In this document: positions 48,413 through 57,814 of the stretch, piece by piece
Layout: every line of letters starts with the position of its first letter
How positions within the stretch are numbered: the first letter of the stretch is position 1
DNA from: Rhodonellum psychrophilum GCM71 = DSM 17998
GTDB taxonomy: Bacteria; Bacteroidota; Bacteroidia; Cytophagales; Cyclobacteriaceae
Reading direction: 5' to 3'
Assembly: GCF_000381545.1 (NCBI RefSeq)
Contig: NZ_KB906677.1
Span: 76,638-140,637, forward strand
Length of the DNA: 64,000 nt
Notes under the pieces: model-generated
Told to the model about the DNA's origin: nothing
Seen by the model: only the letters and a program-made list of their open reading frames with translations
The model's database searches: none
Position numbers and translations under genes: made by a program

Positions 48413-48955
48413 CTAATACGCCGGTATTGGATTCATTTGCATAATAACTTCAGCAGGTGGGGTCTGAGTATCCTTGATCCTATCAAATATGAAAAAGGCC
48501 TGTGCAAGAAAATCCTTTTCATTAAAAATCTTGACCGGACTGATTCCATGATTTTCAACTTTAAAAAGTGTCCCGTATGGCCCTATGATTTCATACCCAT
48601 TTGGATTTCTCTTTCGCAATACCTTGATATTTTCACCAGTCTCAAAAATGAAACGGGCCGATCCCCAAAAAAAATCACCCCTACCTCTTGCCACCTCCAT
48701 CTGGGTTTCATTATCCACTATTCTTGCCTTTTTTAATATTGGTTTATTCCTGTGAAAAAAAACCCGAAAAGATTTATCTTGAAATTCGATGTCCGCAAAT
48801 CTAAATCCCGGATCTATCCACATTTTAGCCATTTCTGCCTGTTTGTCTCCAAAAATAAGTTCCTGCTTTGGAATTGACCATACAGCATTTATCTGGGCAT
48901 TGGTGTTGAAGACGACCGCGAACAAAAAGAAAACTAAAGGCAGAATGGATTTCAT
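48413..48955 (-). CDS. Secreted protein of unknown function
   Basis: The 180-residue product has a signal peptide (cleaved near NTNAQ) and then a compact mature part of mixed strand and helix, with two charged stretches and a Met-rich end (MQMNPIPAY). I do not recognise the family. It lies upstream of the alpha/beta hydrolase on the same strand with a 66-base gap and could be co-transcribed with it. A 174-bp repeat copy starts 70 bases upstream of its ATG. Confidence 0.75.
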   Translation of the reverse strand: MKSILPLVFFLFAVVFNTNAQINAVWSIPKQELIFGDKQAEMAKMWIDPGFRFADIEFQDKSFRVFFHRNKPILKKARIVDNETQMEVARGRGDFFWGSARFIFETGENIKVLRKRNPNGYEIIGPYGTLFKVENHGISPVKIFNEKDFLAQAFFIFDRIKDTQTPPAEVIMQMNPIPAY

Positions 48956-49025
48956 AGCTTTGAAGGTTTTAAGTTCAAATTACGGATTTAATTCAAACCG
49001 GTTGCGGTTGCAGTGTTTTAGTTTG

Positions 49026-49200
49026 TTAAACCCGTTTTATGCATTAAGAACTCAATTCAATATTATTATGAACTGATGTTCAATTATTTGCTGATTGTTT
49101 TTGACTTCACCCTATTGATCTCAAAAATTAGTCTCCCAATAGGCTGGTTTTCTTTCAGTTTCGATCTCATTTGGAAACCTAAAGCATATTTCGGGTTAAA
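49026..49200 (+). repeat. 174-bp intergenic repeat, copy C
   Basis: It runs from TTAAACCCGTTTTATGCATT to AAGCATATTTCGGGTTAAA, plus orientation. It is nearly the same as copy B. Together with the inverted copy F (49988-50161) it frames the small membrane protein gene 49418-49669. Confidence 0.9.
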
Positions 49201-49417
49201 GGAATGACAATTCGATTTCATAGAAAATGATTTTTTCGGTATATTAGGCAAGATGTATTTGCGCAATATTGCCAATAGTGGCTACCAAAACCCAGAAGAT
49301 CCTTGCTAGGAACCTTAATTGGCAGTTTCGTCCCCAAATTATTTTCAGGAGCAGACAATATATTTTACGGATACAATAGCGGATGATCCTATCAAGGAAT
49401 ACCCATATCAAATAAAA

Positions 49418-49669
49418 ATGAAAGCACTCGAAAAAATTTACCCCATAGCACTGCTGATGTTCTTCTTTTCAATCCTCACGGTATTTCAATCCATCGCCCA
49501 AACACAGCGTGAAATCCCAAAACCCAGAGGTCCGGTGGATTTTTCAGAGACCAGTAATGTGGTGATATTCATTGTCATTCCGTTGATCATTTTTATACTC
49601 TATCTGATTTGGAGGAAGGAAATAAAAAAAAGAATTGAGAAAAAAGAAAGGGAAAAGAAAAATGAATGA
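49418..49669 (+). CDS. Small signal-bearing single-TM protein
   Basis: The 83-residue product has an N-terminal signal-like helix (IYPIALLMFFFSILTVFQSIAQ), a short linker with GPVDFSETSN, a second hydrophobic helix (VVIFIVIPLIIFILYLIWR), and a strongly basic Lys/Glu tail (KKRIEKKEREKKNE). It resembles a family of tiny Bacteroidota proteins with PVDFSxxSNxxxF before the membrane helix; no role is known to me. The ATG at 49418 is chosen because the frame upstream (from 49319) lacks a signal. It lies between two inverted repeat copies. Confidence 0.65.
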   Translation: MKALEKIYPIALLMFFFSILTVFQSIAQTQREIPKPRGPVDFSETSNVVIFIVIPLIIFILYLIWRKEIKKRIEKKEREKKNE

Positions 49670-50176
49670 TATAGAGAATTACCTGATTCACCTATTGCAA
49701 TAACCCTATACTGTCCCATGAATTAAATCCTTGTTAGGCAATCCTGTTACAGGCTGAAAGTCCTTAATCATCGGTCTTTTTTGCTGTTCTTTATTTCTCC
49801 AGGTCGATACTTTTAACATACAAGATTTCAGGTTACCTGATAAAGTATACCAAATATGGAATCGGTTGTTTTTATTATCGTACAATAAAAACCAAAGGGC
49901 ATTTGCTTTCAATCCCTAAATGGCGAAGAGTTTGAAAACAGATGCACCTTTTTGAAGCGAAAACAACCAATACACCTTTCCCATCAATTAATCCCGAAAT
50001 ATACCTTTTGTTTCCAAATGGTGTTGAAACGACAAGAAAATCAGACAATTGGGAGAATAAGTCGGCAAATCGCTATCGTGAAGACAAAACCAGTGAACAA
50101 CCGACTGATTATTAAGTGATTTCAGCCTTCAGCAGAAATGACACTGCATCACAGGGGTAAAATTCTTTTTCCTCTA
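49670..50176. other. Intergenic region with repeat copy F
   Basis: The 507-bp gap holds the inverted repeat copy F. A short minus-strand frame (49706-49912) gives 68 residues without family resemblance and is not supported. No other feature was seen. Confidence 0.45.
49988..50161 (-). repeat. 174-bp intergenic repeat, copy F (inverted)
   Basis: It starts TTAATCCCGAAATATACC and ends GCATCACAGGGGTAA. Its internal blocks GAAAATCAGACAATTGGGAG and AACAACCGACTGATTATTAA are reverse complements of blocks in copy E. Minus orientation. Confidence 0.82.
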
Positions 50177-52546
50177 TCATTCCCCTTTCAGTGAATCCAC
50201 CGGATTGATTTGTGCTGCTTTGAGTGCCTGCATGGTGACCGTCAGGTAGGCGATGGATAAAATCACGCCTGCAGCCAATGGGATAAACCACCATTCAAAA
50301 TCGATCTTGTAAGCATATCCTGACAACCAATCCTGCATCAACCAATATCCCACCCCGGAGCCGATGACAATAGAAACAGCAACAATGGTGATAAATTCCC
50401 TATTGATGACATTTAGGATAGATAAAGTGGATGCTCCCAATACTTTTCGGATTCCGATTTCTTTTGTTTTTTGCTCGGCAATGTGCGCGGATAAACCGAA
50501 CAATCCCAGGCAGGAAATCAAAATCGTCAGGATACTGAAGTACTTTGCCAAATCCCTGACTCTCACATCCTCATGGTACATTCGCGCATAATTTTCATCC
50601 ATAAAAGTATATTGAAAAGGGAAATCCGGGTTGATTTCCTCCGCGATACCTCTGATAGAAGCAATCGTGTTTTGAATATCTGCCGTCCCAACTTTAATAA
50701 ACGCACGACTCGCAAAAGTAGGATCCAGCAAAAGGATAGCGGGCTCCATCACTTGATGAAAACTTTGAAAGTGAAAGTCCTCAACTACGCCCGTTATCGT
50801 TCTGTCCGAACCCCAAAGAGTGAATGACACCGCTTCGGGATTGTTTTCAGTAATCAATTCATAGGCTCTTTTATTGATAATCGCACCTTGGATGGAATCT
50901 GCTCCTTTATCTTTGGAGAAATCCTCTCCTTTGATCAACTGGAATCCCATCGTACCCAAAAAACCATAATCTACCCGCATAATTTCAAAAAGGGCTGAGA
51001 AGTCAGGGTCTTTTCCTTCCCAGTTGACGCCCCCCGTATTGGAATTCCTACCCAGCATAGAATGCGTGGACCTGCTGATCGACTGAACCCCAGGGTTTTG
51101 ATCAATCCGATTTTTAAATACTTCATAATTATCCATCAGCCTCCCTTCCAGCGGCACCACCAAAAGCTGTTCTTTGTCATATCCCAAATTCTGGTTCAGG
51201 GCGAAACTGATCTGTTGATAAACCACCACTGTGGAAACTATCAGAATGGTGGCCAAAATAAACTGGAACAAAACCAAACCTTTACGCGCAATAACAACGC
51301 CTTTGCTTGACTTGCTATGGCTTCTGAAAACAGAAACCACCTTGGTTGCAGAGAGGTAAAAAGCAGGATAGCTCCCCGCAACCAGCCCGGTAACCAGAAT
51401 AACACCAAGATATTGCATCCAGAAATACACATCCGCATAAGGGATCTGCATGGTTTTTCCGGTCAGCTCATTGAATACCGGTAAAGTCAGCTCCACGAGC
51501 AACAACGCCAAGATGGAAGAAAATAAAGTTATCAGGAGCGACTCACTCAAAAACTGTTTGACCAAGGCACCTTTTTCGGCACCTACCACTTTTCTAACCC
51601 CAACTTCCTTCGCCCTTTTTTGGGATTTAGCTGTAGAAAGATTCATGAAATTGATACAGGCGATCAGCAACACAAACAATCCGATTAAGGAGAATAACTT
51701 CACATACTCAATTCTTCCACCTTGCTGGATCCCATCTTTGAATTTGCCATGGAGGTACAATTCTTTTTGTGGATAGGCAAAAAGCTTGACATTGCTGCCC
51801 TCGTTTCGCTCTAGTATAAAATTTTCGAGTTTAGCCGAAAAAGCTTTCCAATCAGATTCCTTATTCAATTTCACAATGGTGCTTGGACCATTGTTTCCCC
51901 AATCTTTCATCCAGGAATTATAGCCTTTGTCTGACAAAAATTCAAAGGGAAGTAAAAATTCAAAATTGTCGTTGCTGGTTGTGGGTAAAGATTCCAAAAC
52001 CCCCTGAACTATAAATGAAGATTCCCCATCCGACTCTTTCATCAAAACCGATTCCCCAACTATGTCTGTCTTTCCAAATAATTTGATAGCCGCTTCTTTG
52101 GTCAAAACAATATGGGTTTTCTCAGAAAGTGCCGTTTCCCGTTCCCCGTGAAGCAGATCATACTGGAGGATATGGAAGTAATCTTCGCCCGCATATAGTC
52201 CGTCCAATTTGATTTTGGTTTCGCCATTCACGAAAAGATTCTCTTCATTCCATGAAAAAGTAGCTGCCCTTTCTACTTCAGGATACACATTCTTAAGTTC
52301 CTTGGCCAAAATCCCCGGCGTAGACGTGGTGGTGAAAATATCAGACCCGTATCTTTGATGTTCCATAATCCGGTAAACCTGATCGATTTCGGTAAAATGA
52401 CGGCTCATGTTCAATTCACTTTTGACCCAAAGACCAATCAGGATCGCAGCCCAAAGACCCAGCGCCAAGCCGAAGAGGTTGATAAAGAAGGTCAATTTTT
52501 GCTTGAAAAAACCTCTTAATGCGATTTTGAGATAGTTTTTAAACAT
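50177..52546 (-). CDS. MacB/FtsX-type ABC permease, permease 5
   Basis: The 789-residue product starts MFKNYLKIALRGFFKQKLTF with TM1 FINLFGLALGLWAAILIGLW. The first half motif is STAKSQKRAKEVGVRKVVGA, the second TKEIGIRKVLGASTLS, and the end NPVDSLKGE. Eight TMs are expected. It follows permease 6 after 59 bases and with it the ATPase at 55073, so the three form one operon: ATPase, permease 6, permease 5. It closely resembles permease 6 and should work with the same ATPase. Confidence 0.93.
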   Translation of the reverse strand: MFKNYLKIALRGFFKQKLTFFINLFGLALGLWAAILIGLWVKSELNMSRHFTEIDQVYRIMEHQRYGSDIFTTTSTPGILAKELKNVYPEVERAATFSWNEENLFVNGETKIKLDGLYAGEDYFHILQYDLLHGERETALSEKTHIVLTKEAAIKLFGKTDIVGESVLMKESDGESSFIVQGVLESLPTTSNDNFEFLLPFEFLSDKGYNSWMKDWGNNGPSTIVKLNKESDWKAFSAKLENFILERNEGSNVKLFAYPQKELYLHGKFKDGIQQGGRIEYVKLFSLIGLFVLLIACINFMNLSTAKSQKRAKEVGVRKVVGAEKGALVKQFLSESLLITLFSSILALLLVELTLPVFNELTGKTMQIPYADVYFWMQYLGVILVTGLVAGSYPAFYLSATKVVSVFRSHSKSSKGVVIARKGLVLFQFILATILIVSTVVVYQQISFALNQNLGYDKEQLLVVPLEGRLMDNYEVFKNRIDQNPGVQSISRSTHSMLGRNSNTGGVNWEGKDPDFSALFEIMRVDYGFLGTMGFQLIKGEDFSKDKGADSIQGAIINKRAYELITENNPEAVSFTLWGSDRTITGVVEDFHFQSFHQVMEPAILLLDPTFASRAFIKVGTADIQNTIASIRGIAEEINPDFPFQYTFMDENYARMYHEDVRVRDLAKYFSILTILISCLGLFGLSAHIAEQKTKEIGIRKVLGASTLSILNVINREFITIVAVSIVIGSGVGYWLMQDWLSGYAYKIDFEWWFIPLAAGVILSIAYLTVTMQALKAAQINPVDSLKGE

Positions 52547-52605
52547 AATGGGTATCGTTTATATAGATTTGGTTCATCTGCAGGCTGAAAACAGGCATAA
52601 GATGA

Positions 52606-54963
52606 TCACTCGGAACTCAGGGAATTAACCGGATTGGTGGAAGCTGCTTTGAAAGCCTGGAAACTGACGGTAATCAGTGCCATAACCAATAAAATTGCCG
52701 CAGATCCTGCAAATAGCCATCCACTCAGGGGAGCCTGGAAGGCATAAGTTTGTAGCCATTTTGAAGAGAAATACCACCCAATCGGGACTCCCAAACAAAC
52801 AGCCCACATCACCAACTGAATAAAATCCATTGTAATCAATCCCAAAATACTAAGGACTGAGGCGCCCATGACCTTCCTTACTCCAATCTCTTTTTTCCTT
52901 CGCTCTGCGGTAAAAGTCACCAATCCAAAAAGTCCGAGGCATGACAAGAAAATGGCAATACTGCCAAAATATTTGACAAGCAAGGCGGTCCTTTGTTCCG
53001 CTTGATACAAGGATTGGTAATCCTCATCCATGAATACATAATCCATGGCAGACGAGCTGAATCCACGGTAAAGTTCTTCTATTTTTTTGATCGTTTCGTT
53101 CTGATTTTCGGCATTGAGGCGGACCATGATTTTTTCCACAAAGCTGTTGTCATACTTTAGGAATGCCGGTTTCACAGTTTCTTTCAAAGACTCAAAATGA
53201 AAGTCTTTTACAATACCGATCACTTCCATGTCCTTGCCCCAAAGGTTTATTGTTTTGCCTACTGGATCTAGCATTCCAATAACCTTGACGGCAGCCTCAT
53301 TCAAAATTATTTTGCTTTTTTCCTCCCCAAAATCAATCGAAAAGGGTCTTCCTTCAGCCATTTCAAAACCCATGGTCTCGATCAATCCGATATCCACGGT
53401 GATGTTCTCAAACTTAACTTCCTCATTGGGATTTTTCCCTTCCCATGACAACCCAATCGTGGCACTCCTAAGCCCAACCAAAGGATGGGAAATACTGGAT
53501 GCATTCACGATGTCAGGTATTCTTTTTGTTTCCGTCAAAAAAGATTGTAACTGATCCGTGCCCAAGCCTCCCGGTTTGATCTCCAACAAATGGTCTTGTC
53601 GGTAGCCCAAACTTTGGTTTTGGATAAAATCCATTTGCCTGTCTAGAACCAAAACCCCGATAATCAAGAGCAGGGAAAGCGTAAACTGAAACACAACTAG
53701 CCCCTTTCTCGCAATCAATTCTTTGATACTTCCCTTTTCCTGAGCTTTCAGCACGGCAATGGGCTTGAACTTGCTAAGATAAAAAGAGGGATAAATTCCT
53801 GCCAAAAAACCTGTAATCAACCATACTCCTACCAAAAAGGAGATTGAATACCCATTGAAAACCAAATTTATCTCTTTGGCCGTGATACTGTTGAAGAAAG
53901 GTTGTGCCAAAAAAACCAGAACTATTGCCAAAGCCAATCCGAAAAATGAAAGTAAAAGGGACTCAGTCATAAACTGTGACCAAAGGGCAAATTTCCCCAC
54001 TCCCAATGTTTTTTTGACTCCGATTTCCTTTTGACGGGTCATCGCACGGGCAGTGGCCAGGTTCACAAAATTAATACAGGCAATGATCAAAATGAACAAT
54101 GCAATCGCAAGAAAAAGCCTGATGTAATCAATCCTGCCACCGGCGATCTTTCCATCTTCGTATTTTGCAAACAAGTATCTATCCTGATAGGGTTGGGCAA
54201 AAATCGTCACATTGGAAGTAGCCAGATTGGATTGGATATGGCCTCCAATCTGCCCATTGAAATCGGTTAAATCCGTGTTTTCGGTCAGCAATAGATAGGT
54301 TTCTGTATTGTGGTTGTCCCAATGGATCCCCTGACCAAGCATTTTTCTGAAGTAGTCAAAAGGAAGCAAAAACCCAGGTTTATGGATCGATTGATTTGTA
54401 AAGTCTTTGTAAACTGCATCCACCTGCACATAATTGGTGAAGTCAAACACTTTCCAATCTAGTGATTTCCCCAACGCTGCCGAAACAGACCCAAATAATT
54501 GGACTGCCATTGATTCCGAAAGAGCAATGGAATTGATGTCAGTAAGAGGATGTCCATTGCCTTCCAAAACCTCCAAACTGAAGATTTCAAAATAACTGGG
54601 ATCAACAAATTTCCCGCTTTGGATTATTTCCTTTTCATCTAATTTGAATGAAACGTCCGGTATAAAGGATGATGCAGCAGCCGCCATTTTCACTTGCGAA
54701 AAATTCTTTTCCAACGATTCGGGAAGCAAACCAGGACCTGAATCCCAAGTTACCATACCACCGGAATTGTCGTGGTTGGTCATGATCTGCACGATTTCCG
54801 ATCCATTTGGAAAACCCCGGTTGACCTGCCATTCATCCGCTACCCAAAGGAGAATAAGAATCAAAGAAGCCATTCCAAAAGCCAAACCAAATAAATTGAT
54901 CAAAAAGATATGCTTTTGCCTCTTAAAGCCCCTTAATGCGATTTTTAGATAGTTGGTCAGCAT
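52606..54963 (-). CDS. MacB/FtsX-type ABC permease, permease 6
   Basis: The 785-residue product starts MLTNYLKIALRGFKRQKHIF. Half motifs are NLATARAMTRQKEIGVKKTL and RRKKEIGVRKVMGASVLS, and the end is NPVNSLSSE. The Lys in the first motif (GVKKTLG) replaces the Arg seen in the other five. Eight TMs are expected. The gene starts 109 bases after the stop of the ATPase gene, on the same strand; permease 5 follows. A neighbour alike in length and motif may form a heterodimer with it, although each chain already has both halves. Confidence 0.93.
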   Translation of the reverse strand: MLTNYLKIALRGFKRQKHIFLINLFGLAFGMASLILILLWVADEWQVNRGFPNGSEIVQIMTNHDNSGGMVTWDSGPGLLPESLEKNFSQVKMAAAASSFIPDVSFKLDEKEIIQSGKFVDPSYFEIFSLEVLEGNGHPLTDINSIALSESMAVQLFGSVSAALGKSLDWKVFDFTNYVQVDAVYKDFTNQSIHKPGFLLPFDYFRKMLGQGIHWDNHNTETYLLLTENTDLTDFNGQIGGHIQSNLATSNVTIFAQPYQDRYLFAKYEDGKIAGGRIDYIRLFLAIALFILIIACINFVNLATARAMTRQKEIGVKKTLGVGKFALWSQFMTESLLLSFFGLALAIVLVFLAQPFFNSITAKEINLVFNGYSISFLVGVWLITGFLAGIYPSFYLSKFKPIAVLKAQEKGSIKELIARKGLVVFQFTLSLLLIIGVLVLDRQMDFIQNQSLGYRQDHLLEIKPGGLGTDQLQSFLTETKRIPDIVNASSISHPLVGLRSATIGLSWEGKNPNEEVKFENITVDIGLIETMGFEMAEGRPFSIDFGEEKSKIILNEAAVKVIGMLDPVGKTINLWGKDMEVIGIVKDFHFESLKETVKPAFLKYDNSFVEKIMVRLNAENQNETIKKIEELYRGFSSSAMDYVFMDEDYQSLYQAEQRTALLVKYFGSIAIFLSCLGLFGLVTFTAERRKKEIGVRKVMGASVLSILGLITMDFIQLVMWAVCLGVPIGWYFSSKWLQTYAFQAPLSGWLFAGSAAILLVMALITVSFQAFKAASTNPVNSLSSE

Positions 54964-55072
54964 AGTGGTATGGAAACGGTGAAGAAATGAAAGATGTAAA
55001 TTAAAAGACAGATGACCGATGGGGAATTTGGAAAAAACCTATTCCCCCTCATTTGCCATTTGTCTATCTCAA

Positions 55073-55771
55073 TCAAATATGAAATTGCTCCCTGATATTT
55101 TCCGTCACCACTTTCCCATCAAACAGGTTGATGATGCGGTGGGCATAGTTGGCGTCGTGGGGAGAATGGGTCACCATCACGATTGTGGTCCCTTCGTTGT
55201 TCAGTTCCTCCAAAAGCCTCATCACTTCTTCGCCGTTTGCAGAATCCAGGTTACCCGTAGGTTCATCGGCCAGGATTACGGAAGGTTTGGCCACAATGGC
55301 ACGGGCAATGGCAACTCTTTGCTGCTGTCCGCCGGATAGTTGCTGGGGAAAATGGTCCTTTCGATGCATGATGTTCATGCGGGTGAGGACTGCTTCCACC
55401 TTTTGCTTCCTTTCGTCAGCCGGAACTTTCAGGTAGAGAAGCGGAAGTTCCACATTTTCGAAGCAGGTCAGTTCATCGATCAGGTTAAAGCTCTGGAACA
55501 CAAATCCGATATTGCCTTTTCGGAGTTGAGACCGTTGTCTTTCTGAAAACCGGGCCACTTCCTTTTCAAGGAAATAATACTCCCCCGAATCCGGGTTGTC
55601 GAGTAAACCAATGATGTTGAGCAAAGTTGATTTGCCACAACCCGAGGGTCCCATAATGGCCACAAATTCCCCTTTTTTGATTTCGATTTGGATATCATCC
55701 AAAGCTGTGGTTTCTACTTCCTCAGTGGTGTAGAGCTTACGGAGATTGACGGTTTTGATGATGTTTTGCAT
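55073..55771 (-). CDS. MacB/LolD-type ABC ATPase
   Basis: The 232-residue ATPase has Walker A GPSGCGKST (41-49), Q-loop FVFQSFNL, signature LSGGQQQRVAIARA (145-158), Walker B VILADEP (165-171), an intact D-loop NLDS and switch His202. It belongs to the MacB/LolD/FtsE group and lies upstream of permeases 6 and 5. All catalytic residues are canonical, unlike the other ATPase in this window. Its upstream flank includes inverted GGAAGACGG tracts and the four-helix-bundle gene, so it is separated from the adaptor gene by inserted DNA. Confidence 0.95.
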   Translation of the reverse strand: MQNIIKTVNLRKLYTTEEVETTALDDIQIEIKKGEFVAIMGPSGCGKSTLLNIIGLLDNPDSGEYYFLEKEVARFSERQRSQLRKGNIGFVFQSFNLIDELTCFENVELPLLYLKVPADERKQKVEAVLTRMNIMHRKDHFPQQLSGGQQQRVAIARAIVAKPSVILADEPTGNLDSANGEEVMRLLEELNNEGTTIVMVTHSPHDANYAHRIINLFDGKVVTENIREQFHI

Positions 55772-55801
55772 GGAATGCTGATTTAGGATTTTAATTGTTT
55801 A

Positions 55802-55830
55802 GGACGGAAGACAGGAGACGGAAGACGGAA
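55802..55830 (+). repeat. GGAAGACGG-type tract, left of the four-helix-bundle gene
   Basis: Short units GGACGGAAGAC, AGGAGACGGAAGACGGAA are joined in tandem. The reverse complement of this pattern occurs as a longer tract at 56470-56528. A related sequence, TTTTAGGACGGAAGA, occurs on the minus strand at 28091-28105. Confidence 0.6.
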
Positions 55831-55921
55831 TAACATTGCCTGATTTTAGTTGACACTTTTTGTCTCGTTCCAGTTTAAATTGGCGTTTTGATAACATTTA
55901 TTCTTCCAAGGAATTGATTAT

Positions 55922-56275
55922 TTATTTGATACTTCTTTTAAAACTTACCATCATATTCATGAGATTAAAGGCTTCCTCATAAATGCATTCAAATTCATCC
56001 TCAGTAATATAATTTCGCCTTTTGGACTTGTGTAAACATGTGATTACTTCAGCCAATGACCTAATGGAATATGCCACAAATCTTTTTTGTTCGGGATTAG
56101 ACTGATCAATGGAACCTTCCGCAAGATTCAAAGCAATGGAATCTGCGGCACGCCGTGATTGAGATGATAATCCGAACATTTCATAATTCGGAAATTTCAG
56201 CACCAATTGATGGATATGCTCCCCGAAATCCATGGCCTTCTGCCAAATGATTAATTTTTCAAATTTAAATTTCAT
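55922..56275 (-). CDS. Four-helix-bundle protein (S23/IVP family)
   Basis: The 117-residue product matches the four-helix-bundle family first met as rRNA intervening-sequence proteins (TIGR02436): LIIWQKAMDF at the start, FGLSSQSRRAADSIALNLAEG in helix 2, and RSLAEVITCLHKSKRRNYI further on. Relatives include the Avd accessory proteins of diversity-generating retroelements, but no reverse transcriptase is in this window. The gene is inserted between the adaptor and ATPase genes of the efflux operon and is framed by inverted GGAAGACGG tracts. Its role is unknown; many chromosomal copies have no rRNA link. Confidence 0.88.
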   Translation of the reverse strand: MKFKFEKLIIWQKAMDFGEHIHQLVLKFPNYEMFGLSSQSRRAADSIALNLAEGSIDQSNPEQKRFVAYSIRSLAEVITCLHKSKRRNYITEDEFECIYEEAFNLMNMMVSFKRSIK

Positions 56276-56469
56276 AAGTATCAGCTTGTTGTTTTGAAAA
56301 TGGTTTTAGATAATCAATCTACCATTTACTACAAACTCTTTATGCTGAAGCAATTAACTTAAACGTTTATTTATATATAAACTGTAATCAGAATTCTAAA
56401 ATGAAAACACCACTTTTTCCATGTACAATCCCTTATTCAGTAACTCGGTCATCCCAAATTCATCACCTA

Positions 56470-56528
56470 TCTCCCGTTTCCAGTCTTCCGTCTCCAGTCT
56501 TCCGTCTTCCAACTCCCGTCTCCCCCCC
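56470..56528 (-). repeat. GTCTTCCGTCTCC-type tract, right of the four-helix-bundle gene
   Basis: About five units of the kind CCGTTTCCAGT, CTTCCGTCTCCAGT, CTTCCGTCTTCC and ACTCCCGTCTCC stand in tandem, ending in a run of C residues just before the adaptor stop codon. It is the inverted counterpart of the tract at 55802-55830, so the two frame the four-helix-bundle gene. Confidence 0.6.
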
Positions 56529-57779
56529 CTACTTCAAATTCAACACCTCATTCTTCCCGAAATTCTCATAGCCTGAGACGATCACTTTTTCTCCTGCGCT
56601 GAGTCCTTCTAGGACTTCATAGTGTTCGGGGTTTTTGCGGCCGAGTCTGATGTTTCTTCTTTCCGCTTTTCCGGTTTGGGGATTGACTACGAAAACCCAA
56701 TTCCCCCCTGTGTCTTTGTAAAATCCTCCTGTCGGCAAGAGCAATGCCTGCTCACTTTCACCAAGTTCCAAGCGGATCCTAACGGTCTGTCCCCTTCTGA
56801 TCCCTGTCGGGACATCTCCTGTAAATATCATGTCGACTTCGAATCTCCCGGCACTTACGGTTGGATAGATTTTGTTGATTTCAAGTTCATAATTGTTTCC
56901 GGAAAAGGTGAAAGTGCCCCTCAGACCCAAATTGATCCGAGGCAAGTACAGCTCGTCGATTGGAACGCGGACTTTAAACCGATCCAAAATATCAATTTGT
57001 CCATACCGCTGTCCTGCACTGATGGATTGTCCTACTTCGATCTGCTCGGTTGAAAGTTGTCCATTAATCGGCGCCCTGACCACCAAATTATCCAAAATAT
57101 GCCCCACTCCGGAAAGGGATTGTTCCATTCTTGCCTCCGAATCCCGCAGTTGTCGCTTCTGGATGGACCGAGCCATGGAATCATTTCTGAAGGATTCATA
57201 GGTAAGTTTTTGCCTTTTCACATTGTATTCATATTGCTCCTTTACCTCTTCCAATTCCCGATCTGAAATCAATTTTTTCGAATGAAGGGTTTTAAAACGT
57301 TCATATTGGGGTTTCAGCAGGTTGATTTGGTAATCGATTTCCGCCAATTGCCCTTGTTGTTGGAGATTGTTTTGGTCCAAAAGCAATCTGGTTTGCCTAA
57401 GGTTGTTGATCTGAAAATAAAGGTCGGTTTCGCGCTGCATCACGTCCAGTTGAAGATTGGAATTGTTCATGATCAAAATGGTATCTCCAATGTTGACCAT
57501 GGCTCCAGACTCTCTTACCACTTTCTGGATATTCCCACCTTCCAGTGCATCCAGGAAAAAAACCTCACCAGGTTCTATGTTCCCGCTCACCGGAATATAA
57601 TCCGTGAACTCAGATTCAATTACTGTCGCAATCGTGATCCTCTCCATGCTTACGTTCATGGATGACCGGCCATCTGCAAAAACCAATTGGTACACGACAA
57701 AACCCAGCAGAAGGAAACCCGCTGCGACCAAGGCGATGAATTTAGGTGTCCAAATCTTCTTCTCTATTTTTCGATCCAT
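56529..57779 (-). CDS. HlyD/MacA-like periplasmic adaptor
   Basis: The 416-residue product starts MDRKIEKKIWTP, with one membrane helix (about 14-34, FIALVAAGFLLLGFVVYQLVF). It has a lipoyl-like half (NIQKVVRESGAMVNIGDTI), a long coiled-coil hairpin (about 105-215), then beta-barrel and membrane-proximal domains (GQTVRIRLELGESEQALLLP). This is the adaptor layout that links an inner-membrane ABC pump to TolC. It lies upstream, on the same strand, of the four-helix-bundle gene, the ATPase and two permeases. The frame extends upstream to 57944, but the ATG at 57779 gives the usual length and stands 25 bases after a sigma-54-like element. Confidence 0.92.
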   Translation of the reverse strand: MDRKIEKKIWTPKFIALVAAGFLLLGFVVYQLVFADGRSSMNVSMERITIATVIESEFTDYIPVSGNIEPGEVFFLDALEGGNIQKVVRESGAMVNIGDTILIMNNSNLQLDVMQRETDLYFQINNLRQTRLLLDQNNLQQQGQLAEIDYQINLLKPQYERFKTLHSKKLISDRELEEVKEQYEYNVKRQKLTYESFRNDSMARSIQKRQLRDSEARMEQSLSGVGHILDNLVVRAPINGQLSTEQIEVGQSISAGQRYGQIDILDRFKVRVPIDELYLPRINLGLRGTFTFSGNNYELEINKIYPTVSAGRFEVDMIFTGDVPTGIRRGQTVRIRLELGESEQALLLPTGGFYKDTGGNWVFVVNPQTGKAERRNIRLGRKNPEHYEVLEGLSAGEKVIVSGYENFGKNEVLNLK

Positions 57780-57814
57780 TTTATTCAAGCTGATTAATTC
57801 AGATGATATCCCAT

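Noticed and set aside
49706-49912. 68-codon minus-strand frame
   Set aside because: There is no signal, family pattern or neighbour support.
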